Positions 10,901 to 17,317 are shown, counted from the first letter of the stretch. The stretch: DNA of 17,797 bases from DATJJW01 sp035491935 (GCA_035491935.1 DATJJW010000260.1:1-17797); one strand, 5' to 3'. The notes: generated by a model from the sequence alone, not told the origin. Translations and numbers: made by a program.

Positions 10901-11751
10901 GCCGCGACCTTGGAGGGCGTGTAATCGGCGAGGAAATCCGGCAGCTCTTCCCAGCCTTCGGTGGCGCCGGCGATGAACTCCCCGTCGATGTCGCCCGCCT
11001 CGACCAAAAGGTGCAGCAGCCCGTTGAGCAGGGCCAGATCGGTGCCGGGGGCGATCTGCAGGAACAGGTCGGCCTTGTCGGCGGTGGCGGTGCGCCGGGG
11101 GTCGACGACGATCAGGCGCACGCCATCCTGCTTGCGCCGATCGAGCAGGCGCAGGAACAGGATCGGATGGCAATCGGCCATATTGGCGCCGATGACGAAG
11201 AACAGGTCCGACTGGTCCAGATCGTCATAGGATCCGGGCGGCCCATCGGCGCCCAGCGACAGCTTGTAGCCGCTGGCGGCACTTGCCATGCACAGCCGCG
11301 AATTGGAATCGATGCTGTTGGTGCCGATGAAGCCCTTGGCCAGCTTGTTCGAGAGGTACTGGGCCTCGATCGACATCTGGCCGGAGACGTAGAAACCCAC
11401 GGCCTCCGGCCCATGGGTCCGGATGATCGCCTTGAGGCGCCGGGCCGTCTCGGCCAAGGCCATCGCCATCGGCAAGGGCGCCGCGGCCTGATCGTGGCAG
11501 TCGCGGGCGAAGGCCTGGGACAGCCGGCCGGGGGCGGTCAGCGCCTGTGCCGCGGTCGAGCCCTTGGTGCAGAGACGGCCGGCATTGGCGGGGTGCGCCT
11601 TGTCGCCGGTGAGACGCGAGACCTTGCCGGCCTCGACCGTCAGGTTCATGCCGCAACCGACGCCGCAATAAGGGCACGCAGTCTTGACCGTCTTGGCCCC
11701 GACCGTTGCGCCTGCTGCCGCCGTCGATCGCGGTAGGGGTGCTTCGGGCAT
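7954..11751 (-). CDS. nasA: Assimilatory nitrate reductase fused to a CysJ-like NADPH flavoprotein
   Basis: A 1265-aa self-contained nitrate reductase that reduces nitrate to nitrite in the cytoplasm. The N-terminal part is NasA/NapA-like. Cys26, Cys29, Cys33 and Cys61 form the [4Fe-4S] motif; Cys154 in SNSRLCMASA is the expected Mo ligand; a molybdopterin-dinucleotide-binding domain spans about 600-715. A linker leads to a flavodoxin domain (738-875, FMN loop SQTGNAE 743-749). After it come a CysJ-type FAD domain (RLYSISSS 1053-1060) and an NADPH domain (GPGTGIAPFRAF 1125-1136, YVYICGDA 1214-1221). It ends KRYRRDVY, close to the CysJ C-terminus. The inferred electron path is NADPH, FAD, FMN, [4Fe-4S], Mo. 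Such fusions are known and often named bifunctional nitrate reductase/sulfite reductase flavoprotein; no sulfite reductase role follows. It is the last gene of the operon, 20 bp after nirD. The only plausible ATG lacks an obvious ribosome-binding site. Confidence 0.96.
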   Translation of the reverse strand: MPEAPLPRSTAAAGATVGAKTVKTACPYCGVGCGMNLTVEAGKVSRLTGDKAHPANAGRLCTKGSTAAQALTAPGRLSQAFARDCHDQAAAPLPMAMALAETARRLKAIIRTHGPEAVGFYVSGQMSIEAQYLSNKLAKGFIGTNSIDSNSRLCMASAASGYKLSLGADGPPGSYDDLDQSDLFFVIGANMADCHPILFLRLLDRRKQDGVRLIVVDPRRTATADKADLFLQIAPGTDLALLNGLLHLLVEAGDIDGEFIAGATEGWEELPDFLADYTPSKVAAITGLAEADIRLAASWIAESRNWMSLWTMGLNQSIHGTWQTNALINLHLATGTICKPGNGPFSLTGQPNAMGGREMGYLAAGLPGQRSVTSAADRAYIERVWDLAPGTIKAEPGLDTVSMFRALKSGAMKAVWIICTNPVASVANRAQVIDGLKAADLVIVQDAFQDGETVPYADILLPGALWAEASGVLVNSERNMTLTAQAVEPPGEAMADWRIIAGVAQAMGYPGFDFADAAAVFDEIRLTSNLDTGYALAGVSHDRLARGPVQWPCVEDGPARNPIRYVEAERPWPVFPRPGGKARFFARPYLPPRELPDTDYPFVLTTGRLPHQWHTRTKTGKIAALTRLDRGPFVELSREDAEALGIGDGDTLELAGRRGRALLPAVVSDRMQPGLLFVPFHWSDSAGPDLAINALTDDAVDPISLQPAFKFAAIRLTRVAAACKPETAAVLDNEAAVTLLWASQTGNAERLATTIAEAIGPAVGGVRVIDMADYPAAELARERNLLVVTSTYGDGEPPDNGAGFWRALHDAAAPPLDHLRYAVLALGDSSYDRYCGHGRALDERLAALGARALANRAECDGPARGPANDWLGGVFAKLAHPEASPLALDLTSDAGPGPATHGARLLASRRLNAGGGTREIRHYALGFEPDALSYEPGDALGVIPSNCPELVAEIRRAIGADGAHEVVLPGKGTMPLDEALSHHLDITRITPALIDWVARRNKASDLVQLAKPENNAALKQFLWGRQLADLLIAYPVRVPVEEWLGILQPLQPRLYSISSSPRAHGSQVHATISTVRFDCGIRRRKGVASTYLAERARKAPVPIFIQKALHFRLPEDPDTPIIMIGPGTGIAPFRAFLHDRQATGATGANWLFFGAQHAAGDFYYKAELKEFMRAGTLTRLDTAFSRDQMEKIYVQHRMVEQGRELWDWLQNGAYVYICGDAGQMARDVDKALNRIAETHGGMSPVEAADYIQGLADAKRYRRDVY

Positions 11752-11771
11752 GGTTCGGGTGGCGGCTGGGG

Positions 11772-12128
11772 TCAGTCCTTGGCCGCGGGCGTCTCGCCCA
11801 ATGCCAATTGTAACCGGTCGCCGACCCGGCGCACCGCCACCCGATGCGCGCAGCCCTTGTCCGGGGCCTTTGCCTCGCCATCCTCCAGCCCCATGATCCA
11901 GCCATGAAGTGGGCAGGTCACATGCCGGCCATGGACGATGCCCTGGGACAGCGGCCCGCCCTTATGCGGGCAGCGGTCATGGAGCGCGAAGACGGCATCG
12001 TCGGCGGCGCGGAACACGGCGATGTCGCCCTCGCGGGTCGCGACCACGCGCGAGCCCAGCAGGGGAATGTCGGCGATCTCGCCGATATCGATCCAGAGCG
12101 CCTGGTCCTGGCTGTTGTTCATGTCCAT
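11772..12128 (-). CDS. nirD: Nitrite reductase small subunit (Rieske-type)
   Basis: A 118-aa single-domain Rieske protein, the small subunit of cytoplasmic NAD(P)H nitrite reductase. Both cluster-binding pairs are present: Cys53-x-His55 (CPHKGG) and Cys72-x2-His75 (CPLHGW). It may therefore bind a [2Fe-2S] cluster, whereas some NirD proteins, including that of E. coli, have lost these residues. The start ATG is 5 bp after the nirB stop, with GGAG 8 bases upstream overlapping the end of nirB, so translational coupling is likely. A second ATG two codons in is possible. The 20-bp gap to nasA places it within one operon. Confidence 0.95.
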   Translation of the reverse strand: MDMNNSQDQALWIDIGEIADIPLLGSRVVATREGDIAVFRAADDAVFALHDRCPHKGGPLSQGIVHGRHVTCPLHGWIMGLEDGEAKAPDKGCAHRVAVRRVGDRLQLALGETPAAKD

Positions 12129-12133
12129 GGCGC

Positions 12134-14584
12134 TTACTCCACTTCGGCCATCGGGCGGAACGCCGCCGATTTGCGCATATCGTCCGCATGCTCGGCCCAG
12201 GGGTCGGTCTGGCGGAAGCTCTGGGCGTAGAGGAAGCGCTCGTAGAGCTCCTTGCGCAGCTCGTCGTCCTGGACGATGCGCGTGCGCACATAATCGAGCC
12301 CGACGCGCTCGATCCAATGGGCGGTACGCTCCAGGTAGCGCGCCTGTTCGCGATAGAGCTGCAGGAAGGCGCCGCAATATTCCAGCACCTCCTCCTCGGT
12401 CTCGACCTTGCACAGGAACTCGGTGCCGCGCAGCTTGATGCCGCCATTGCCACCGACATGCAGCTCCCAGCCGCTATCGACCGCGATGACGCCGAAATCC
12501 TTGATCGTGGCTTCGGCGCAGTTCCGGGGGCAGCCGGAGACCGCCAGCTTCACCTTGTGCGGATGCCAGGAATCCCAGGTCATGCGTTCGAGCGCCACGC
12601 CCATCCCGGTCGAATCCTGCGTGCCGAAACGGCACCATTCGGAACCGACGCACGTCTTCACGGTGCGGAGCGCCTTGCCATAGGCATGGCCGGAGACCAT
12701 GCCGGCGGCGTTCAGGTCGCGCCAGACATCCGGCAGCTGCTCCTTCTTCACGCCCAGCAGGTCGATGCGCTGGCCGCCGGTCACCTTGACCGAGGGGATG
12801 TCGTATTTGTCGACGACATCGGCGATGGCGCGCAGTTCCTTGGCGCTGGTCAAGCCACCCCACATGCGCGGCACGACGGAGTACGTCCCGTCCTTCTGGA
12901 TGTTGGCGTGGTTGCGCTCGTTGACGAAGCGCGACTGGGCGTCGTCGACATAGAAATCCGGCCAGGCGCAGAGCAGGTAGTAGTTGAGCGCCGGCCGGCA
13001 GGAGGCGCAGCCATCGGGCGTCGCCCATTCCATCGCCTGCATGACGGCCGGGATCGATTTCAGCCCCTTTTCGAGGATGGCGGCGCGGACCGCCTCGTGG
13101 CTGTGGCTGGTGCATTTGCACATCGGCTTGACGGCAGCGATCTTGAACTCGTCGCCGAGCGACAGCTGCAACAGCCCCTCGACCAGCGGCGTGCAGCTGC
13201 CGCAGGAGGCCGATGCCTTGGTGTGGGCGCGCACGCCGTCGAGCGTCGTCAGGCCCAACTCGGCGATGGCGCCGGTGATCTTGCCCTTGCACACGCCATT
13301 GCAGCCGCAGATCTCGGCCGTACCTGGCATGGCGGCCAACGTCTCCAGCGGGTCGGATGCCGCATTGCCGGCATTGGGGCCGAACAGCAGGTGCTCGCGT
13401 ATCGAAGAGATGTCGGTGCCGTCGCGCAGCAGCTGGAAGTACCAATTGGCATCCTTGGCGTCGCCATAGCAGACGACGCCCTGCACCTTGTTCTCTTTCA
13501 GAACCAGGCGCTTGTAGAGGCCGCGGGCGGCATCGCGCAGCACGACATCCTCGGTCGTCTCGTCGCCGAGGAAATTGCCGGCGGAGAACATGTCGATGCC
13601 GGTGACCTTGAGCCGCGTACCGGTAGCAGCCGCCTCGAAGGCGGGTTCCGCCACGCCGGCGATATGGTCGGCGCAGATCTTGGCCATGTCGTAGAGCGGG
13701 GCGACCAGCCCATGGACCATGCCGCGATGCTCGACGCATTCGCCGACGGCATAGATCGCCGGGTCGCTGGTCTTCAGCGCATCGTCGACGACGACGCCGC
13801 GATTGCATGTCAGGCCGGCGGCCTTGGCGAGCTCGGTATTGGGCCGGATGCCGGCGGCGAGCACGACCAGATCGGCCGCGACCTCCGTGCCGTCCTTGAG
13901 CCGGATCTTCTCGACGCGGGTATCGCCCAGGAGCGCCTCGGTATTGGCGCCGGTCAGCACCTTGATGCCGCGGTCCTCGAGGTCGCGGGCGAGCAGATGT
14001 GCGGCCGAGGCATCCAGCTGCCGCTCCATCAGCGTCGGCATCAGATGGACGACGGTGACATCCATACCGTTGCGCTTGAGGCCATAGGCCGCCTCCAGCC
14101 CCAGTAGCCCGCCGCCGATGACCACGGCATTGCGATGGGTCCGGGATGTCTCGACCATGGTCTCGACGTCCTTGACGTCGCGGAAGGTCACGACGCCCGG
14201 CAGATCGACGCCCGGCACCGGCAGGATGAACGGGTTGGAGCCGGTGGCCAGCAGCAGTACATCATAGGCGCGCCGCGTGCCGTGCTCGCCCTTGACGATT
14301 TTGGCCCCGCGATCGATTTCGACGATCTTCTCGCCCGCGACCAGCTCGACGCCATTGTCGTCATACCAGGCGTGGTCGTTGATCAGGATGTCCTCGAAGC
14401 TCTTCTCGCCGGCGAGCAGCGGGGACAGCATGATGCGGTTGTAATTGGCGACCGGCTCCGCGCCGAAGACGGTGATCCGGAAGCGTCCCGGAGCGCGAGC
14501 GAGGATTTCCTCGACCGTACGCATGCCGGCCATGCCGTTGCCAACCAGAACCAGACGCTGGCGGGGACGATCGATCATGTTCAT
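12134..14584 (-). CDS. nirB: NAD(P)H nitrite reductase large subunit
   Basis: An 816-aa enzyme of usual length that reduces nitrite to ammonium with six electrons from NAD(P)H. The domain order is complete. An FAD-binding fold (LVLVGNGMAG, about 11-20) and an NAD(P)H-binding fold (VVIGGGLLGLEA, about 154-165) come first. Two BFD-type [2Fe-2S] modules follow (Cys426, Cys428, Cys461, Cys464; then Cys489, Cys491, Cys526, Cys529). The C-terminal half is the siroheme/[4Fe-4S] nitrite reductase, with cluster ligands Cys645, Cys651, Cys685 and Cys689 (CVGSEWC and CPRNC). The start ATG has AAGGA 9 bases upstream; a second ATG lies two codons in. It stands 42 bp after the transporter and 5 bp before nirD. 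It needs siroheme, but no cysG-type gene is in the window. Confidence 0.97.
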   Translation of the reverse strand: MNMIDRPRQRLVLVGNGMAGMRTVEEILARAPGRFRITVFGAEPVANYNRIMLSPLLAGEKSFEDILINDHAWYDDNGVELVAGEKIVEIDRGAKIVKGEHGTRRAYDVLLLATGSNPFILPVPGVDLPGVVTFRDVKDVETMVETSRTHRNAVVIGGGLLGLEAAYGLKRNGMDVTVVHLMPTLMERQLDASAAHLLARDLEDRGIKVLTGANTEALLGDTRVEKIRLKDGTEVAADLVVLAAGIRPNTELAKAAGLTCNRGVVVDDALKTSDPAIYAVGECVEHRGMVHGLVAPLYDMAKICADHIAGVAEPAFEAAATGTRLKVTGIDMFSAGNFLGDETTEDVVLRDAARGLYKRLVLKENKVQGVVCYGDAKDANWYFQLLRDGTDISSIREHLLFGPNAGNAASDPLETLAAMPGTAEICGCNGVCKGKITGAIAELGLTTLDGVRAHTKASASCGSCTPLVEGLLQLSLGDEFKIAAVKPMCKCTSHSHEAVRAAILEKGLKSIPAVMQAMEWATPDGCASCRPALNYYLLCAWPDFYVDDAQSRFVNERNHANIQKDGTYSVVPRMWGGLTSAKELRAIADVVDKYDIPSVKVTGGQRIDLLGVKKEQLPDVWRDLNAAGMVSGHAYGKALRTVKTCVGSEWCRFGTQDSTGMGVALERMTWDSWHPHKVKLAVSGCPRNCAEATIKDFGVIAVDSGWELHVGGNGGIKLRGTEFLCKVETEEEVLEYCGAFLQLYREQARYLERTAHWIERVGLDYVRTRIVQDDELRKELYERFLYAQSFRQTDPWAEHADDMRKSAAFRPMAEVE

Positions 14585-14626
14585 GACCCGTGGTCCTTCA
14601 ACTATTCGTGATGCAAAGAGGAAAAG

Positions 14627-15841
14627 TCAGACGCGGATGGCGGCGCCGTTTTCGACGGCGCCCCAGGTCGCGCGCCAGCGGCGCTTGATGCCCGACAGGC
14701 CCATCAGGGCCACCAGTGCCAAGACGGCGAAGATCAGGAAGCCTGCCTGGTAGTTGCCGGTGAGCTGCTTCGAGTAGCCCAGGCTGAAGGCGAGATAGAA
14801 ACCGCCGACGCCGCCGGCCATGCCGACGATGCCGGTCATGACGCCGATCTCACGGCGGAAGCGCTGCGGCACCAGCTGGAACACGGCGCCATTGCCCATG
14901 CCCAGCGCCAACTCGGCGACGATGAAGGCGATGAGTGCCATCCAGAGATGCGGCAGGCCGAAGCTGATGGTGATGAGTGCGGCGGCGGCGATGGCGTAGA
15001 GCCAGGTGAGCGCCTTGGCGCCGCCGGCACGGTCGGCGAGCGCACCGCCGACCGGACGGAACAGCGAACCGGCGAAGACGCAGGCGGCCGTGCAGTAACC
15101 GGATGTCACCGGCGACAGCCCGTATTGGTCATTGAAATAGATGGTGAGCGAGGAAGCGAGGCCGGAAAAGCCGCCGAAGGTCACGCTGTAGAACAGCATG
15201 AACCACCAGGCGTCGCCGATCTTCAGCACCTTGAAATAGTCGGCGAGCGGCTTCGGCGCCGGGGTGCCGGGGCTGTCCTTGGCGATGGCGATGAAGACGA
15301 TCATCACGAGGGCGAGCGGGATGGCGGCAAGGCCGATCACGTTCACCCAGCCAAAACTTGCGGCCAGGCTCGGTGCCAGCAAGGCCGCAAGGACCGTCCC
15401 CGAATTGCCGGCGCCGGCGATGCCCAGCGCCGTGCCCTGATGCTCGGGTGGATACCAGCGCGAGGCCAGCGGTAGTGCTACGGCGAAGGAGGCGCCGGCG
15501 AGGCCCAGCACCACGCCCAACGCCTCGACCTGGCCGAAACTGTGGATGCCGAGATACCAGGCGGTGAGCAGGCCGAGGATGACGATGGCTTGCGCGACGA
15601 CGCCGGCCCGCTTCGGCCCGATGCGATCGACGGTGATGCCGACCAGGATACGCAACAGGGCGCCCGCCAATACCGGGATGGCGACCATCAGCCCCTTATG
15701 AGCCGCGTCCAGATGCAGGGCTTTGGCGATCTGCACGCCCAGCGGCCCCAGCAGCACCCAGGCCATGAAGCTCAAGTCGAAATAGAGGAAGGCGGCAAAG
15801 AGGGTCGGCGTATGGCCGGCCTTGAGAAAGCCCTTGTTCAT
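14627..15841 (-). CDS. narK: Nitrate/nitrite transporter of the NarK/NasA MFS group
   Basis: A 404-aa, 12-span major facilitator that should bring nitrate (and perhaps exchange nitrite) across the inner membrane for assimilation. The N-terminus MNKGFLKAGHTPTLFAAFLYFD and the glycine-rich signature segments GLAGASFAVALP and GNGAVFQLVPQRFRREIG with GMAGGVGGF are typical of nitrate/nitrite porters. I chose ATG 15841, which has GGGAG 7 bases upstream and gives the family-typical N-terminus. An in-frame ATG at 15901, with AAGGA 9 bases before it, would add 20 Arg-rich residues; this alternative matters because that AAGGA lies in the loop of a regulatory hairpin. First structural gene of the operon, 42 bp before nirB. 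The symbol narK is by family; nasA is also used for this transporter elsewhere. Confidence 0.93.
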   Translation of the reverse strand: MNKGFLKAGHTPTLFAAFLYFDLSFMAWVLLGPLGVQIAKALHLDAAHKGLMVAIPVLAGALLRILVGITVDRIGPKRAGVVAQAIVILGLLTAWYLGIHSFGQVEALGVVLGLAGASFAVALPLASRWYPPEHQGTALGIAGAGNSGTVLAALLAPSLAASFGWVNVIGLAAIPLALVMIVFIAIAKDSPGTPAPKPLADYFKVLKIGDAWWFMLFYSVTFGGFSGLASSLTIYFNDQYGLSPVTSGYCTAACVFAGSLFRPVGGALADRAGGAKALTWLYAIAAAALITISFGLPHLWMALIAFIVAELALGMGNGAVFQLVPQRFRREIGVMTGIVGMAGGVGGFYLAFSLGYSKQLTGNYQAGFLIFAVLALVALMGLSGIKRRWRATWGAVENGAAIRV

Positions 15842-16017
15842 CATCCATCTCCCGATGCGCCAGCGGCGGGGTACGCGACCGGCGGGCTCTTGCGAGCCCA
15901 TGGCAAACCGTCCTTGGTCTGCCCTGATTGGGGTGGGATCAGCCTCTCGCTGATCCCGTGATGGCTAGTTCCGCCGTTGAAACGCGCCAGCCGGTCGCGT
16001 CGCGGCGAACTCGGCGA
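15842..16017 (-). promoter_or_regulatory. Structured leader RNA of the nitrate operon (likely NasT/ANTAR target)
   Basis: The leader runs from the predicted start near 16017 to the transporter. Hairpins in RNA order: A, 16010-15968 (GTTC-GCCG paired with CGGC-G-GAAC, inner ACGCG/CGCGT); B, 15957-15935 (9-bp GGGATCAGC/GCTGATCCC, loop GAGAG); C, 15923-15902 (8-bp GGCAGACC/GGTTTGCC with one G-U, hexaloop AAGGAC); D, 15899-15884 (GGGCTC/GAGCCC, loop GCAA). Hexaloop C has A1 and G4, the pattern recognised by ANTAR proteins; B has a 5-base loop, so a canonical second hexaloop is not evident. An 11-base element at 15883-15873 is complementary to 16000-15990 and could close B, C and D into one domain while competing with A. 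No T-run follows any hairpin. Confidence 0.6.
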
Positions 16018-16027
16018 CTACAAATGA

Positions 16028-16043
16028 AGCAAATGCCGTGCCA
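16028..16043 (-). promoter_or_regulatory. Sigma-54 (RpoN) promoter of the nitrate operon
   Basis: On the minus strand the element reads TGGCACGGCATTTGCT, a full match to the -24/-12 consensus TGGCAC-N5-TTGC, with GG and GC separated by the required 10 bases. It lies 187 bp upstream of the transporter start and after nasT. Transcription would begin near 16017. This fits NtrC/RpoN nitrogen control known for nitrate assimilation operons in proteobacteria. A weak NtrC-like half-site pair (CACCA-N5-TGGT, 16111-16098) lies about 80-95 bp upstream of the start, but its spacing is not canonical. Confidence 0.8.
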
Positions 16044-16197
16044 TGCTCGAAACGGCAGCAATTCTTGAGGTTAGATTTTCGGTATGATCGAAAAATAACC
16101 ACAAGCTGGTGATGCTGATTTCATGTGCTGATTTTCTGGGCGAAATGCCGTGAAAGGGCTAATTGTCCAGTGGGCGCGGCGGGCCGAAAACCCCGGG

Positions 16198-16213
16198 GCG
16201 GCAAATGTGCCGC
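16198..16213 (-). terminator. Hairpin at the nasT stop codon, possible terminator
   Basis: On the minus strand GCGGCA-CATT-TGCCGC forms a 6-bp stem starting at the last base of the nasT stop codon. A TTTT run follows only after CCCGGGG. It may end the nasT transcript before the sigma-54 promoter, but it is short and the T-run is displaced. Confidence 0.3.
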
Positions 16214-16845
16214 TATGTCGTCTCCTGCCCGCCGGCATCGGTGCCGGCGACCAATTCCCTGGCGACGTCGATGATGCGGCGGCTGCGGTTCATTGCCTGG
16301 CGTTGCAGCCACCGATGGGCATCGGATTCGCTCATCTGGCGCTGGCGGATCAGCAGCCCTTTGGCCTTCTCGACGATTGTACGGTCGGCGATCGCGCCCT
16401 CGATGCGGCGCAAATCGTTCGAGACCCGCTGGAAGCGCCTGAACATCGCCATCGCCGATTGCACGATCGGCTTGATGTCCGGCGGCTCGGCGCCGACGAC
16501 GTTATAGGAGCTGATGCCGGCCGAGATCGCCTCTTCCATGAAGTCCGGATCGTCTCGGTCGACAAAAAGCACTATGGCGCGCGGTTCCTGTGCCATTGCG
16601 CGGCGGATGCCGTCGAGGCCGTCACGATCGGGGCGCGTCATGCCGACGATGATGGCGTCCGGGTGGAGGCGTTGCACCGCTTCGGCCAGAGGTTCGTCCG
16701 GTGCCGGCTTGACGATGCTGCCGGTGCCGAGCTGCGCCTCCATGATGCGTGCCCGTTCAGAATCGGTATCGGCCAAAAGCACTCTCAACAGCGGATGCTC
16801 GGCTAGGTGACGAAAGATGTCACGATACCGGGTCTTTTCGCGCAT
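16213..16845 (-). CDS. nasT: NasT-like ANTAR antitermination regulator
   Basis: A 210-aa regulator with a receiver-like N-terminal domain and a C-terminal RNA-binding ANTAR domain (about 145-199; key stretch ADRTIVEKAKGLLIRQRQMS). NasT proteins bind leader RNA of nitrate assimilation genes and prevent early termination; in the known system NasS holds NasT inactive until nitrate is sensed. The usual phospho-acceptor position is Gly68 (IIVGMTRPDRDG) rather than Asp, consistent with control by a partner rather than phosphorylation. No nasS gene is in the window. The start is uncertain. ATG 16845 has no ribosome-binding site and lies inside a palindrome; a TTG at 16788 would begin just before RVLLADTD, where many homologues start, giving 191 aa. 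It is followed by the structured leader of the operon it probably controls. Confidence 0.88.
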   Translation of the reverse strand: MREKTRYRDIFRHLAEHPLLRVLLADTDSERARIMEAQLGTGSIVKPAPDEPLAEAVQRLHPDAIIVGMTRPDRDGLDGIRRAMAQEPRAIVLFVDRDDPDFMEEAISAGISSYNVVGAEPPDIKPIVQSAMAMFRRFQRVSNDLRRIEGAIADRTIVEKAKGLLIRQRQMSESDAHRWLQRQAMNRSRRIIDVARELVAGTDAGGQETT

Positions 16846-16865
16846 GCAAAAATATTTTGCGATGC
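16842..16865. promoter_or_regulatory. AT-centred palindrome over the nasT start
   Basis: GCAT-GCAAAA-ATA-TTTTGC-G-ATGC is a 10-bp inverted repeat with one extra base in the right arm. It includes the ATG at 16845. It may be an operator or promoter element of nasT, in which case the true nasT start is probably downstream. Confidence 0.45.
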
Positions 16866-16869
16866 ACAA

Positions 16870-17317
16870 AAATTAGCCCATTCGCTCAATGATTGGGCGC
16901 AGGCAAAACACGCGAGTTTTTGTTTCGTCAGGTAACGCCGCCAGTGGTGATGACGAAACGTTAACCAAGTTTTTTGGAGGAAATAATCTGGAAACGCAGG
17001 GGAATATATCCGTGCGTGAATCAAGGTCATGGCAGTGCGTCTTATTTCGACAAATGTATCACGGCCCGCTTTTTATGTTGATTTAATATATTTTAACAAA
17101 TTTGCCAAATATTCTAACGAGGAATTTGATGAGGCGCGATGCAGTCGGCGAGTATTCGGCTGAAATTCTCGCACCAGTTGTGTGCGGGACATCGACGGAA
17201 CGGTGTATAGATGACTCTGGCAACGCTTGAGGGCCGATATACGGGATATTTCCCGCTGCCTGGCGCTGGCCGGATGTCGCTGCATGCACGCCTCCTTGCC
17301 GCAGTGGCGAGGACGGG
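16870..17317. other. AT-rich intergenic region between nasT and the TpsA gene
   Basis: I see no convincing gene. The first 250-350 bp are much more AT-rich than the rest of the window (for example TTGATTTAATATATTTTAAC near 17079). It should contain the divergent promoters of nasT and the exoprotein gene. It holds a 9-bp inverted repeat (16922-16959) and a strong ribosome-binding-like GGAGG at 16976-16980, with no ATG, GTG or TTG at suitable distance. A 33-codon frame at 17129-17230 has GAGGA in front of its ATG but unremarkable content. AT-richness and promoter position could suit a site bound by H-NS-like (MucR/Ros-type) proteins, but this is inference. Confidence 0.5.
16922..16959. repeat. 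9-bp inverted repeat upstream of nasT
   Basis: GTTTCGTCA (16922-16930) and TGACGAAAC (16951-16959) are perfect complements separated by 20 bases. Within the gap CGCC and GGTG can pair weakly. It lies about 80-115 bp upstream of nasT and could be an operator or an mRNA structure. Confidence 0.55.

Noticed and set aside
11909..14107. A 732-aa open frame antisense to nirB
   Set aside because: It is a shadow of nirB's strong third-position GC bias; nirB has all expected cofactor motifs.
15884..15899. Hairpin GGGCTC-GCAA-GAGCCC as an intrinsic terminator before the transporter
   Set aside because: The stem is only 6 bp and is followed by G/C-rich sequence with no T-run, so it does not meet the criteria for intrinsic termination.
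16113..16134. Direct repeat TGCTGATTT twice (13-bp period) upstream of the sigma-54 promoter, considered as NtrC sites
   Set aside because: It does not match the NtrC dyad GCACCA-N3-TGGTGC. It could bind another regulator but there is no support.
16889..17086. A 65-aa frame in the AT-rich region
   Set aside because: Composition is non-coding-like, the start lacks a ribosome-binding site, and the only good one (16976-16980) lies inside it before a CTG.
17129..17230. A 33-codon frame with GAGGA before its ATG, in the same frame as the TpsA gene
   Set aside because: It ends at a TGA before the exoprotein, has no recognisable content and shows weak codon bias. A leader peptide is possible but unsupported.
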